NCBI GenBank assembly: GCA_964371945.1
Contig: CAYJPA010000006.1
Location: 1-64,000, forward strand
Direction: 5' to 3'
Length of the DNA stretch: 64,000 nucleotides
From: CAYJPA01 sp964371945
GTDB lineage: Bacteria > Chloroflexota > Chloroflexia > Thermomicrobiales > UBA6265
In this document: positions 8,451 to 15,946 of the stretch, piece by piece
Numbering within the stretch: the first letter of the stretch is position 1
Layout of the letters: each line of letters starts with the position of its first letter
Notes under the pieces: generated by a model
Seen by the model: the letters and a program-made list of their open reading frames with translations, nothing else
Told to the model about the DNA's origin: nothing
Database searches by the model: none
Program-made: the position numbers and the translations under genes

Positions 8451-9056
8451 TCAAGGCCATGCGTAGATGTCGAAATCAGCCTTGGCGCGCTGCATATCGA
8501 AGTCCATAGAAATGATGGAGTCAATGCCAAGTTGCTGTGCTTCAATCAATATCTGGGCGTCACCAGTATCGATACCATAGCGACAGCAGGTAGCAATCAA
8601 GTGATCGTCATAGTTATTGGTGTTTGGGAGCGAACTTAACTCGGATGGAGGTATGAATCGCAATCCATTCACGATCAAAAGGATTTTCAGATGTTGCAAT
8701 TGCGGTTCAATTGTTTTCAGAAACTCAGGGAAGCGCTTATATGCCTCTCGGCTCGTCATTCGCGGTTGTTGATTCGCTCCCAGTTGCATGAACTGCAACC
8801 TTATGGCGACGTGCACAAGCTCTGAGTACACCGTCGGGGTTACGAATCCTGTCGCGCGTTCGCTACGGAGTCGTTGGAAAAACTGGTGTGACCTTATCCA
8901 TTTTGTCTCAACGCGTTTCGCTCCGACAGGATCTGAAGTGGGTTTCGAGTCGACTTCGGTACCAAGAAGACGCTCGACAATTATATTGGTATCGACAATG
9001 AAGAATCGTGGCAAAAGAATATGGGATTTGCTGAGATCGAAAACACTACCAGCCAT
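8451..9056 (-). CDS. PIN-domain protein, probable toxin nuclease
   Basis: The 201-residue protein opens with FFIVDTNIIVERL, the classic PIN motif with the first metal-binding Asp at residue 22. Further acidic residues follow at TVYSEL (E79), NYDDHLIATCCRYG (D150-151), DTGDAQIL and ISMDFD (D185), the usual four-acid layout of VapC-like RNases. It is longer than a minimal VapC (about 130) because of an insert near residues 85-145. Its start overlaps the upstream small acidic protein by 11 bases, the antitoxin-toxin arrangement. The base composition is visibly more AT-rich than the flanks, suggesting acquisition. Confidence 0.7.
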   Translation of the reverse strand: MAGSVFDLSKSHILLPRFFIVDTNIIVERLLGTEVDSKPTSDPVGAKRVETKWIRSHQFFQRLRSERATGFVTPTVYSELVHVAIRLQFMQLGANQQPRMTSREAYKRFPEFLKTIEPQLQHLKILLIVNGLRFIPPSELSSLPNTNNYDDHLIATCCRYGIDTGDAQILIEAQQLGIDSIISMDFDMQRAKADFDIYAWP

Positions 9057-9270
9057 TCAGTTCGTCGTCGTTCACTTCTCCTGATTCATATTCTTCAAGG
9101 TACTCGAGCAAGATTTGTGGATCAAAGTGCTGCCGTACGAAATTGTCAAGCGCAATGGAGGGATCTGGATAGATCTTGAGCAAAGCCTCCCTCTGTGCTC
9201 TGTGCTCTTCGACTAGACGATTCAGTTTCGTCTGAGTAGCTTCATCAATGACTTGCGGTTTAGTGACCAT
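9046..9270 (-). CDS. Probable antitoxin partner of the PIN protein
   Basis: The 74-residue acidic, helical protein precedes the PIN gene and overlaps it by 11 bases, which is the main evidence for its role. Sequence features are heptad-like leucines (NRLVEEHRAQREALL, residues 17-31) and an acidic C-terminus ending in DDELNGW. I recognise no DNA-binding family such as AbrB or Phd. Antitoxins of PIN toxins are often short and poorly conserved, so the assignment rests on context. It shares the AT-rich composition of its partner. Confidence 0.5.
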   Translation of the reverse strand: MVTKPQVIDEATQTKLNRLVEEHRAQREALLKIYPDPSIALDNFVRQHFDPQILLEYLEEYESGEVNDDELNGW

Positions 9271-9616
9271 GCTCTCGACCTTCCAGCCATTCCACTTCTC
9301 GACTTGCAGGTTCCACTAACATTCTCTACACGGTGTCAATATCCAAACAACAGCCCCCGCAGCAATCACTTCTCCATTGTATGTTTAACCAATAATCTGC
9401 CAAGAACTGTGTTCCGGGGTTTTGCCACATTCCAAAGTTCGAGTGTGTTTCGTGTTCTTTCCTGAGTAGAATCGACCGACCTGCCGGAACGGGCAGTGCT
9501 GAGGCTGGTCTCTCCGGCGGTGGCGGGCGCTATGGCACAACGTAAGCTCATTGCAGAACACCGGTCGAATCGTCAACCGGGGCAGAGCGGCGAACCCGCC
9601 GAAGGGAATCAACTCC
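9271..9616. other. Divergent intergenic region (346 bp), no gene seen
   Basis: The left half is AT-rich like the toxin pair, and the right half returns to high G+C near 9470, so the compositional boundary of the acquired block lies here. A TAGAAT hexamer at 9467-9472 could be a -10 for the HtrA gene, but no good -35 is visible. A short CTGCC/GGCAG hairpin lies at about 9481-9496. Confidence 0.3.
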
Positions 9617-10534
9617 ATGAGTGACACACTTGAAACCAGCGTTCTTGGACGCCTATCGAACGACCTTGCCAACGCCGTCGAATCGGCGGGAGCATCGACC
9701 GTGACGGTCAATGCTCGCCGCCGGATGCCCGCGACCGGGATCATCTGGAGCGCGGACGGTCTGATCGTGACTGCAAACCATGTGGTCGAGCGCGATGACG
9801 AGATCACGGTTGGCCTGGCCGACGGCCGCGCGGTCGAAGCCAAACTCATCGGTCGCGATCCTGGCAGCGACCTCGCACTCTTGAAGATCGACGCCGGCGA
9901 TCTCACACCGGCAGTTCGCTCCGACGCGGAGATCAAGCCTGGGCATCTGGTGCTGGCGATCGGGCGGCCGGGTCCAAGCGGACCGATGGCGTCTTTCGGC
10001 GTTGTCAGTTTCACCGGCGGCGCCTGGCGCACCCGTCGTGGCGGCTCAGTTGAAGGATTCATACGCGCCGATGTCGCGATGCTGCCCGGCTTTTCCGGCG
10101 GGCCGCTCGTTAGCGCGGACGGAACGATCATTGGCGTCAACTCGTCGCACCTCGGTCGCGGAGGCGGTTTAACCGTACCGGTAGCTGCGATTGACACCAT
10201 CGTCGCCTCCCTGCAAACGCATGGAAAAGTGCGACGCGGATTCCTTGGGATCGGAGCGCAGGCCGTCAACATTCCGGCGGCGCTGGCGAAGGCGGCGGGA
10301 ATCGAACAAGAGCAGGGGCTGGTCATTGTTGGCGTTGAGGCGGGAGGTCCCGGTGAACTGGACGGGCTTTACCTCGGCGACGTGATCGTCGCCGTCAACG
10401 GCAACCCGGTAGCCTCGGTTGAGAGTCTCCAAGATAGTCTCGCGGGCGATCTCGTTGGCCAGAAAGCAGATATCTCGGTGCTTCGCGGTGGGGCGCTGCA
10501 CCGGCTCCAGGTCACGGTCGGCGAACGCGCCTAA
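9617..10534 (+). CDS. HtrA-like serine protease with PDZ domain, no export signal
   Basis: The 305-residue trypsin-like protease has the full triad: H55 in TANHVV, D85 in GSDLALLK and S160 in MLPGFSGGPL. The residue before the nucleophile is Phe instead of the usual Asn (GNSGGP), so the oxyanion region is slightly atypical. A PDZ domain spans about 205-305, with the carboxylate-loop sequence RGFLGIG. No signal peptide or membrane helix precedes the protease domain, unlike classical DegP/HtrA, so it probably acts in the cytosol. ATG 9617 follows GAAGGG; an upstream in-frame start at 9551 is less likely. A paralogue follows 92 bases later. Confidence 0.85.
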   Translation: MSDTLETSVLGRLSNDLANAVESAGASTVTVNARRRMPATGIIWSADGLIVTANHVVERDDEITVGLADGRAVEAKLIGRDPGSDLALLKIDAGDLTPAVRSDAEIKPGHLVLAIGRPGPSGPMASFGVVSFTGGAWRTRRGGSVEGFIRADVAMLPGFSGGPLVSADGTIIGVNSSHLGRGGGLTVPVAAIDTIVASLQTHGKVRRGFLGIGAQAVNIPAALAKAAGIEQEQGLVIVGVEAGGPGELDGLYLGDVIVAVNGNPVASVESLQDSLAGDLVGQKADISVLRGGALHRLQVTVGERA

Positions 10535-10626
10535 TCGTTCTTGACAGGTGGGGTCGGCAGTTGCGGCTGCCGGTCTCCATCTTGCCCTATCACTTATGCT
10601 TACAACAGGAAAGGAAGCGGCCACGA

Positions 10627-11526
10627 ATGGCCATGACCATTGAACGAGGAATCTTTACCGGACTGCTCTCCGACGAGCTTGTTGCCGTTGCACAGCGAGC
10701 GCGAGAATCGACCGTGCTCGTCTACCGAGGCGGTGGAAACGGCGCCGGTGTGATCTGGCGCGCTGACGGCGAGATCGTGACGAATAAGCATGTCGTTGGA
10801 AACAGCCAGCAGGCCGACGTGGTGCTCGCGGACGGGCGCAAATTCACCGGGATCGTTGCTTCTCGTCATCCTGAACGCGATCTTGCCGTGATCAAGATCG
10901 TGGCCGATGGTCTTCCATTCGCGGAGGTGGGCGATTCATCGACCGTGCGGCCGGGCCAAATCGCGATCGCGGTCGGTCACCCGCTTGGATTCCGGGACGC
11001 GGTAACGGCTGGGATCGTGGTGGCTTCGGGCCAGGCCGCGACCGAGGGCGGACCTCGGATGGGAGATCACCTACAGGCCGATTTGACCTTGCTGCCAGGC
11101 AACTCCGGCGGACCGCTGATCGACGCTTGGGGACGAGTGATCGGCATCAACACGATGGCTGCGGGCGCGCTCGCGCTGGCGATTCCGAGCCAGGCGGTTG
11201 AGCACTTCGTCGCCGCCGGTCCCGAAGTCAAACCGAACGCGTATCTGGGCATCGAGGTCAAATATGTCGATTCGCTCCGTCGCTCTGGATTCACTGCCGG
11301 GCTGGTCGTAACGAATGTGGTTGAAGGAGCTCCGGCGGATCGCGCCGGGTTGATCATCGGCGATGTGATCGTTTCGTTCGCCGAGATCACAGTGGTCGAT
11401 CAGGAGACGCTTCCTGCAGCGCTGCTCCAACTCAAGCCAGGAGAACCGGTGACGATTTCGATCCTCCGGGGCGATGAGCTCCGGAGCTTCACCGTGGTGC
11501 CCACCGAGCGCGCACTGGACGAATGA
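10627..11526 (+). CDS. HtrA-like serine protease with PDZ domain, second copy
   Basis: The 299-residue protease has H55 in VTNKHVV, D85 in ERDLAVIK and S160 in the canonical LLPGNSGGPL, at the same positions as the preceding paralogue. The PDZ domain runs from about 205 (AYLGIEVKYV) to the end. Again there is no signal sequence, so a soluble cytosolic protease is inferred. ATG 10627 lies nine bases after AAAGGAAG. Its TGA stop overlaps the ATG of the following regulator, giving direct translational coupling. Duplication, loss of export and coupling to a LuxR-type regulator suggest a dedicated intracellular proteolysis/regulation unit. Confidence 0.85.
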   Translation: MAMTIERGIFTGLLSDELVAVAQRARESTVLVYRGGGNGAGVIWRADGEIVTNKHVVGNSQQADVVLADGRKFTGIVASRHPERDLAVIKIVADGLPFAEVGDSSTVRPGQIAIAVGHPLGFRDAVTAGIVVASGQAATEGGPRMGDHLQADLTLLPGNSGGPLIDAWGRVIGINTMAAGALALAIPSQAVEHFVAAGPEVKPNAYLGIEVKYVDSLRRSGFTAGLVVTNVVEGAPADRAGLIIGDVIVSFAEITVVDQETLPAALLQLKPGEPVTISILRGDELRSFTVVPTERALDE

Positions 11527-12257
11527 CAGAACCGCTTGAGTCTCAAAAGCGCCGCCCCCCCGCTGCCTCTCTCCCGAACTCGGGGGAGAGGCTAGTGTGG
11601 GGGCTGCTTTCGCCTACCTCCGACTCCTTTTCAGCCCCGCTTACCCACATCATGATCGTTGCCGGCTACCCGGCGATCCGCGCGGGTCTCTCGACGCTCC
11701 TTTCGCAACAGGCAGACTTTCTCCTCACCAACGCGATCCCCAATCCGGGAATGGAAGAGGCCGCACCGGACATCATCGTGGTTGACGCGGGTTCCGCCAC
11801 CGAGGACACCGTCGACGATCTCGCTGAACTGTTCCCAAGCGCACGTTTCGTTTTCATCGGCGGAGATCCAGCGGTCGATGGACCCGGACTGGAGAACGGC
11901 CCGATCGGTTATCTCGGTCAGGATGTCGACGCGACTGGGCTCGCGTTGGCTGTCCGCGGTGTCAGGCAAGGATTGACCGTGATCGATCCGGCTCTGATCG
12001 TCTCTTCCGGAGTTCACATTCATGCCCGCGAATCAGCGCAAGCCACCCAAGCTCCGGGGGAGGCGCTGACGGCGCGCGAACGAGAAGTACTCAAGCTCGT
12101 TGCAGCGGGATTGCCGAACAAGGCGATTGCGCGCGAGCTCGGCATCAGTGAGCACACGGCCAAATTCCATGTTGGATCGCTTCTGGCCAAACTCGGCGCG
12201 GGCAGCCGCACAGAAGCGGTCACGCTTGCCACCCGGCGCGGAATCCTCTCAGTTTGA
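11523..12257 (+). CDS. LuxR/NarL-type regulator with degenerate receiver domain
   Basis: The 244-residue protein has an N-terminal extension (1-41), a receiver-like domain (about 42-160) and a NarL-type HTH (about 181-240, TAREREVLKLVAAG). The receiver keeps an Asp at the phosphorylation position (VVDAGS, D88) but the usual acidic pair is replaced by Ala-Gly (47-48) and the conserved Lys is missing (GYLGQD). It is therefore probably not controlled by ordinary phosphorylation. The N-terminal extension is encoded by a palindromic repeat of the REP type, so the ancestral start may have been near residue 44. The ATGA overlap with the protease gene implies joint expression. Confidence 0.8.
   Translation: MTEPLESQKRRPPAASLPNSGERLVWGLLSPTSDSFSAPLTHIMIVAGYPAIRAGLSTLLSQQADFLLTNAIPNPGMEEAAPDIIVVDAGSATEDTVDDLAELFPSARFVFIGGDPAVDGPGLENGPIGYLGQDVDATGLALAVRGVRQGLTVIDPALIVSSGVHIHARESAQATQAPGEALTAREREVLKLVAAGLPNKAIARELGISEHTAKFHVGSLLAKLGAGSRTEAVTLATRRGILSV
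11566..11591. repeat. REP-like palindrome inside the regulator's 5' coding region
   Basis: Twelve-base arms (CCTCTCTCCCGA / TCGGGGGAGAGG, one T-G wobble) with a two-base loop are followed by ctagtgtggggg. This wording is typical of dispersed extragenic palindromes in high-G+C bacteria. It lies between the codons for MTEPL and the receiver domain, so a normally intergenic element appears to have been read into a protein. A second, weaker relative with gggagagg...gttgggggca lies at about 63675-63700. Confidence 0.45.
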
Positions 12258-12333
12258 TGAATCCAATCAGCGAAATCAGGCGTTTCAGGATCGTGGGCAC
12301 ACCGCGTACGCTCAACAACGACCCCGGAGCACG

Positions 12334-12651
12334 CTAGAGCGCTTCTTTGAGGGGCGCGGGTCGGTGCTTCGGAAGTCCACCCTGACGATCCAGCAACATG
12401 AGCGCGTCGCGCGCGTCGGCGGGCTTCTTGGTGAAGCCGATTATCGAGGCGGCAAGGCGGCGGCGTACGCCCGATTCGTCACGATAGGTTCGTGATCCGT
12501 AGATCAGTTTGATCCGGCCGAGCTCTTTGTAGAGTCCCCAATTGACCAACCAGCCAGTCTGCACCGGGAGAACTTCAACGTACCGGCTGTGGTCGAGCCA
12601 TTGGTAAACGGGTTCGGTCACCGTGCGTAGATCGAGATCTTCCCGGCTCAA
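12334..12651 (-). CDS. Conserved-looking small hypothetical protein
   Basis: The 105-residue protein is not recognised. It has a W-rich N-terminal half (VYQWLDHSRYVEVL and GWLVNWGLYKELGRIKLIYG) and a basic C-terminus. The codon usage matches the neighbours, and it starts 21 bases after the stop of the OppC-type permease, so it is probably co-transcribed with the transporter pair. The start is TTG 12651 with GAGAGG upstream at a long spacing. No membrane segment, signal or metal motif is visible. A role linked to the transporter is only suggested by position. Confidence 0.5.
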   Translation of the reverse strand: MSREDLDLRTVTEPVYQWLDHSRYVEVLPVQTGWLVNWGLYKELGRIKLIYGSRTYRDESGVRRRLAASIIGFTKKPADARDALMLLDRQGGLPKHRPAPLKEAL

Positions 12652-12672
12652 AATCTGACGTCCTCTCGTGAG

Positions 12673-13677
12673 TTACTGGGTCTTCCGTGGGTCGAGCGCG
12701 TCTCGCAATCCATCACCGATGTAGTTAATCGAGAGCACCGTCAGGAAGATTGCCATGCCCGGAATCATCGCTTCGTGGGGATGGAACTGTATGTAGTCCT
12801 TTGCATCATAGAGGATTCGGCCCCAGGTCGGAACGTCAGACGGGAAGCCAAGTCCAAGGAACGAGAGCACGGACTCGGTGATGATTGAAGAGCCGACCGC
12901 GAGAGTGGCGGCGACGATGATCGGACTGAGGACATTTGGCAGGATGTGCTTGAAAATCAATGAATGACGAGTCGCGCCGATCGCCCGAGCAGCCTCGACG
13001 AACTCCTTCTCCTTGATCGAAAGGAAACTCGCGCGCACTAACCGTGCGGTCGGCATCCAGCTCAAAATCGAAATCACGAGCACGATCAGAACGAAGACAC
13101 CAAGATTCCCATTGTTGAATTTTTCGTCAAAGAGGTTAACCAAAGAGTCTTTGAACAAAAACGTAATGAGCAGCAATAACGGCACTTGCGGCAGGCTGAT
13201 AAAGAGATCCGTAATTCGCATGAGCAGGCTGTCGACAAAGCCACCGAAGAACCCGGCGAACGCCCCTAGAACCGTGCCGAGAGAGATCGCGACGAATGCG
13301 GCGGTCACGCCGACAGCGAGCGAAATACGTCCACCCCATAGGATGCGGGCCAGAATGTCCTGACCCAGGGAGTCCGTTCCGAAAGGATGCGCCCAGGACG
13401 ACGTCTGGTCAGTTGCAGAGAAGTCGATCGTGTCAATCTCTTTCGGGTAGATCTCGGTTCCGCCCAATGTCGCAAAAATGAAAAAAATGAACACAACCAT
13501 TCCAGCCATCGCCAAGCGATGCCGCCGAAACTGGCGGAACGCGTTGTTCCAGAGGGAGCGCTGTTTGCGCGAGCTCACGCGGTCCAGAGCGGCCAGATTT
13601 GCAGACGCGCTGCCTCTGATTGCGCCGAGCGGTCCGACGCCAGCGGCGGACTCGTTGATTTCCACGTGCTGCGACAT
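12673..13677 (-). CDS. Oligopeptide-type ABC importer permease (OppC/DppC family)
   Basis: The 334-residue protein has the OppC layout: a hydrophilic N-terminus of about 50 residues, a first span near 57-75, the family sequence HPFGTDSLGQDILARILWGGRIS near 97-119, and the EAA loop EAARAIGATRHSLIFKHILPN near 227-247. About six membrane spans are present. GGGAGG precedes ATG 13677. It forms a pair with the OppB-type permease 182 bases upstream. No binding protein or ATPase adjoins them, so the pair may borrow subunits, perhaps from the importer at 23560-29195. Likely substrates are peptides or related compounds. Confidence 0.87.
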   Translation of the reverse strand: MSQHVEINESAAGVGPLGAIRGSASANLAALDRVSSRKQRSLWNNAFRQFRRHRLAMAGMVVFIFFIFATLGGTEIYPKEIDTIDFSATDQTSSWAHPFGTDSLGQDILARILWGGRISLAVGVTAAFVAISLGTVLGAFAGFFGGFVDSLLMRITDLFISLPQVPLLLLITFLFKDSLVNLFDEKFNNGNLGVFVLIVLVISILSWMPTARLVRASFLSIKEKEFVEAARAIGATRHSLIFKHILPNVLSPIIVAATLAVGSSIITESVLSFLGLGFPSDVPTWGRILYDAKDYIQFHPHEAMIPGMAIFLTVLSINYIGDGLRDALDPRKTQ

Positions 13678-13859
13678 CTACATCCTCCCGCACACGGTCG
13701 TCGCTGACCGAGTGCGCGCTCTTTGACTCAGCCAATCAGCCGCGATCGCATTTTGTCACGGCTGCCAAACAGGACAAGGCGGAACCCAGGCACTCTGTCC
13801 TCAACTTGCGATTCGTACGATCAACCACGCTCCAAACCACCATCCCGGAAGGTCCGCGA

Positions 13860-14804
13860 TCAAGACAGTTTGATACGCGGGTCAAGGAAGGCATAGACCA
13901 AATCCGCGATTACGTTGAAGAGCACCACCAGAATGGCGATGCCAAATGTGATCGCCATGACGGTCGGTGTGTCTTTCCCGCCAATTGCGAGAATCAACGC
14001 TGACCCAATTCCGGGAACGCGGAAGATCTGTTCCGTAATGATCGCGCCGCCGAATATCTCAGGTATCTGCAGAGCAACGATCGTCACGACGGGGATCATC
14101 GCGTTGCGCACGGCGTGAAACAGGATGACCGTCTGTTCTTGCAACCCCTTCGCTCGTGCGGTGCGGACATAGTCCTGATTGATCACCTCGAGCATTGACG
14201 CCCGCACGAATCTGGTCAACGAGGCCGATCCCGCGAGTGCAAGCACGGAAACCGGCATAATCGATTGTTTTATGTTCGGCCAAAAACCAGTTGTCGTCGA
14301 GTCAAATACAAAGGGAAACCAGTCCAGCTTTACGCTAAATATGACGATAATCACGAGACCGGAGAAGAACGTGGGCAAGCTGAAGCCAAGGAAGGCGAAG
14401 GTCGTCGCGAATTGGTCGAAGAGCGAGTATTGCTTGAGCGCGGAGATGACGCCGACGGGTATTGCGATCAACAGGCTGATGAAGAACGCCGTGCCGACAA
14501 TTCCCAGCGTGGTCAAGAGACGGCCGAGCACAAGATCTCTCACAGGTCCTCGCGAGGAGAACGACCGGCCCCAGTCTCCCTCTACATAGTTTCGAGCCCA
14601 TTTGTAGTACTGGACGTGGATGGGATCATCCAAGCCAAACCGCTTACGAATGTCCTGCCGAAGCGAGGCGGGTACGTTCGGATTTGTGGCGTACTCGGCG
14701 AGCGGATCCCCAGGAGCGAGGGCAAGAATCGAAAAGACGACCATGCTAATGGCGATCAAGGTCACCACGGTTATGATTCCGCGCCGAATCAGGTACTGGG
14801 CCAC
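13860..14804 (-). CDS. Oligopeptide-type ABC importer permease (OppB/DppB family)
   Basis: The 314-residue protein starts VAQYLIRRGIITVV, the usual OppB opening, from GTG 14804 with GAGAGG eight bases upstream. A longer frame from 14852 adds a basic stretch unlike the family. APGDPLAEY, a large periplasmic loop with FGLDDPIHVQYYKWA, and the EAA loop TARAKGLQEQTVILFHAVRN are all family features, with six membrane spans. It pairs with the OppC-type gene downstream. The 427-base upstream region probably carries its promoter. Confidence 0.87.
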   Translation of the reverse strand: MAQYLIRRGIITVVTLIAISMVVFSILALAPGDPLAEYATNPNVPASLRQDIRKRFGLDDPIHVQYYKWARNYVEGDWGRSFSSRGPVRDLVLGRLLTTLGIVGTAFFISLLIAIPVGVISALKQYSLFDQFATTFAFLGFSLPTFFSGLVIIVIFSVKLDWFPFVFDSTTTGFWPNIKQSIMPVSVLALAGSASLTRFVRASMLEVINQDYVRTARAKGLQEQTVILFHAVRNAMIPVVTIVALQIPEIFGGAIITEQIFRVPGIGSALILAIGGKDTPTVMAITFGIAILVVLFNVIADLVYAFLDPRIKLS

Positions 14805-15231
14805 CCGCGGTTCCTCTCGTTGGTGGGCGCTCCCAAGAAGCCGCCTAATCAATGATTCGATTCATGCTGTCGTGAGCGAAACGAGCGAAAACCTAAACCG
14901 TTGCGCTCCTTTTGCCCGGTCCATGGTTTTGGCCGTACGCCACACTTCCGAAGGTTCAACTCATGCAGTCAGGTGAGCGAATCCTACGCAGTGGGCGTCC
15001 AGAGTGTCAAGAAACGTGGCCGCTCGCACCAAATGTCAAAGCTCGATGCCGCAAATCCTCCGAAAACGACTACAGATGTGAGCACGACCTTCCGTTGGAG
15101 TATGTGGATGTGGCAGAGCCACCCGACGCGGCCGTGGTAGACTCCGGGGTCGCGCTGCATGGGCTGCGCTCGGGCGTCGAATTCTTGTTGGGGCCCGCGG
15201 TTGTAAGGAAGGAAGTAGGAGTCAGCAGAAG
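14805..15231. other. Divergent intergenic region with a possible rplY promoter
   Basis: No gene is supported in this 427-base stretch between the OppB-type gene (-) and rplY (+). An extended -10 like element, TGG-TAGACT, lies at 15135-15143, about 90 bases before the rplY start, but no convincing -35 accompanies it. Short open frames here lack ribosome sites and family-like sequence. Confidence 0.35.
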
Positions 15232-15885
15232 ATGGCAAGAGAGCTGATTCTCATGGCCGAACCGCGTACGGTACTCGGCAAACAGGTAAAGGCGCTCAGG
15301 CGCGAGGGGCTCGTGCCCGCCGTCGTTTACGGCCCAGCCGCAAGCCCGACGGTCCAAATATCGGTGAATCGGAAGGAACTGGAGCGCTTCTACCAGGTGC
15401 ACGGTGGCTCCACGCTCTTCACCATCAATTGGGGCGAGGGCTCCAAGCAGGTCTTCATCAAGGAAGTGCAGGTCGACCCGGTCCGGCGAACGCCGCTCCA
15501 TGTCGATTTCTTTGCACCAAACCTGCTCAAGGAGTTGACGTCTCGCGTGCCCGTCGTCCTGCACAATCTCAGTGCACTTGCCGAGGGCATTTTGACCGTC
15601 TCGATGAGCGAAGTCGAAGTGCGAGCACTTCCCTCGGCGATTCCACATCAGATCGATGTCGACATTTCTAACATGCTGCACGCTCACGATTCGCTAAGAG
15701 CCGCGGATTTGCAGCTACCAGCCGGTGTGACACTGATCACCGATCCTGAGATCGTGCTAGCGACCTTAGTGGCCGCGGCTGTTGAGGCCGAGACGCCAGA
15801 GGAAGAGGCAGCCGCTGAGACTGCTGCTGCCGCGGAGGAAGAATCTCCTACTGCCGTGGAAGGCGAGGAGGCGACGGAGTCCTAG
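15232..15885 (+). CDS. rplY: 50S ribosomal protein L25 (CTC form)
   Basis: The 217-residue protein has the L25 N-terminal domain that binds 5S rRNA, with the typical KQVKALRREGLVPAVVYGP near 16-35, and the C-terminal CTC/TL5-type domain beginning near VDFFAPN. The length matches the long CTC form found outside enteric bacteria. The last 30 residues are an Ala/Glu-rich acidic tail, common in this family. ATG 15232 is followed by a second possible Met at residue 8. The gene appears monocistronic and ends at a perfect palindrome. Confidence 0.92.
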   Translation: MARELILMAEPRTVLGKQVKALRREGLVPAVVYGPAASPTVQISVNRKELERFYQVHGGSTLFTINWGEGSKQVFIKEVQVDPVRRTPLHVDFFAPNLLKELTSRVPVVLHNLSALAEGILTVSMSEVEVRALPSAIPHQIDVDISNMLHAHDSLRAADLQLPAGVTLITDPEIVLATLVAAAVEAETPEEEAAAETAAAAEEESPTAVEGEEATES

Positions 15886-15914
15886 CGGACTCTCACATCG
15901 ATTCATCGTTCGTT

Positions 15915-15946
15915 CGCGAGACCCGGGCAATTGCCCGGGTCTCGCG
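15915..15946. terminator. Perfect 32-bp palindrome between converging genes
   Basis: Sixteen-base perfect arms (CGCGAGACCCGGGCAA and its complement) meet with no spacer, exactly between the rplY stop and the stop of the convergent LLM gene. A hairpin would form in either transcript. No T-run follows on either side, so if it is a terminator it acts without a clear U-tract. Confidence 0.6.
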
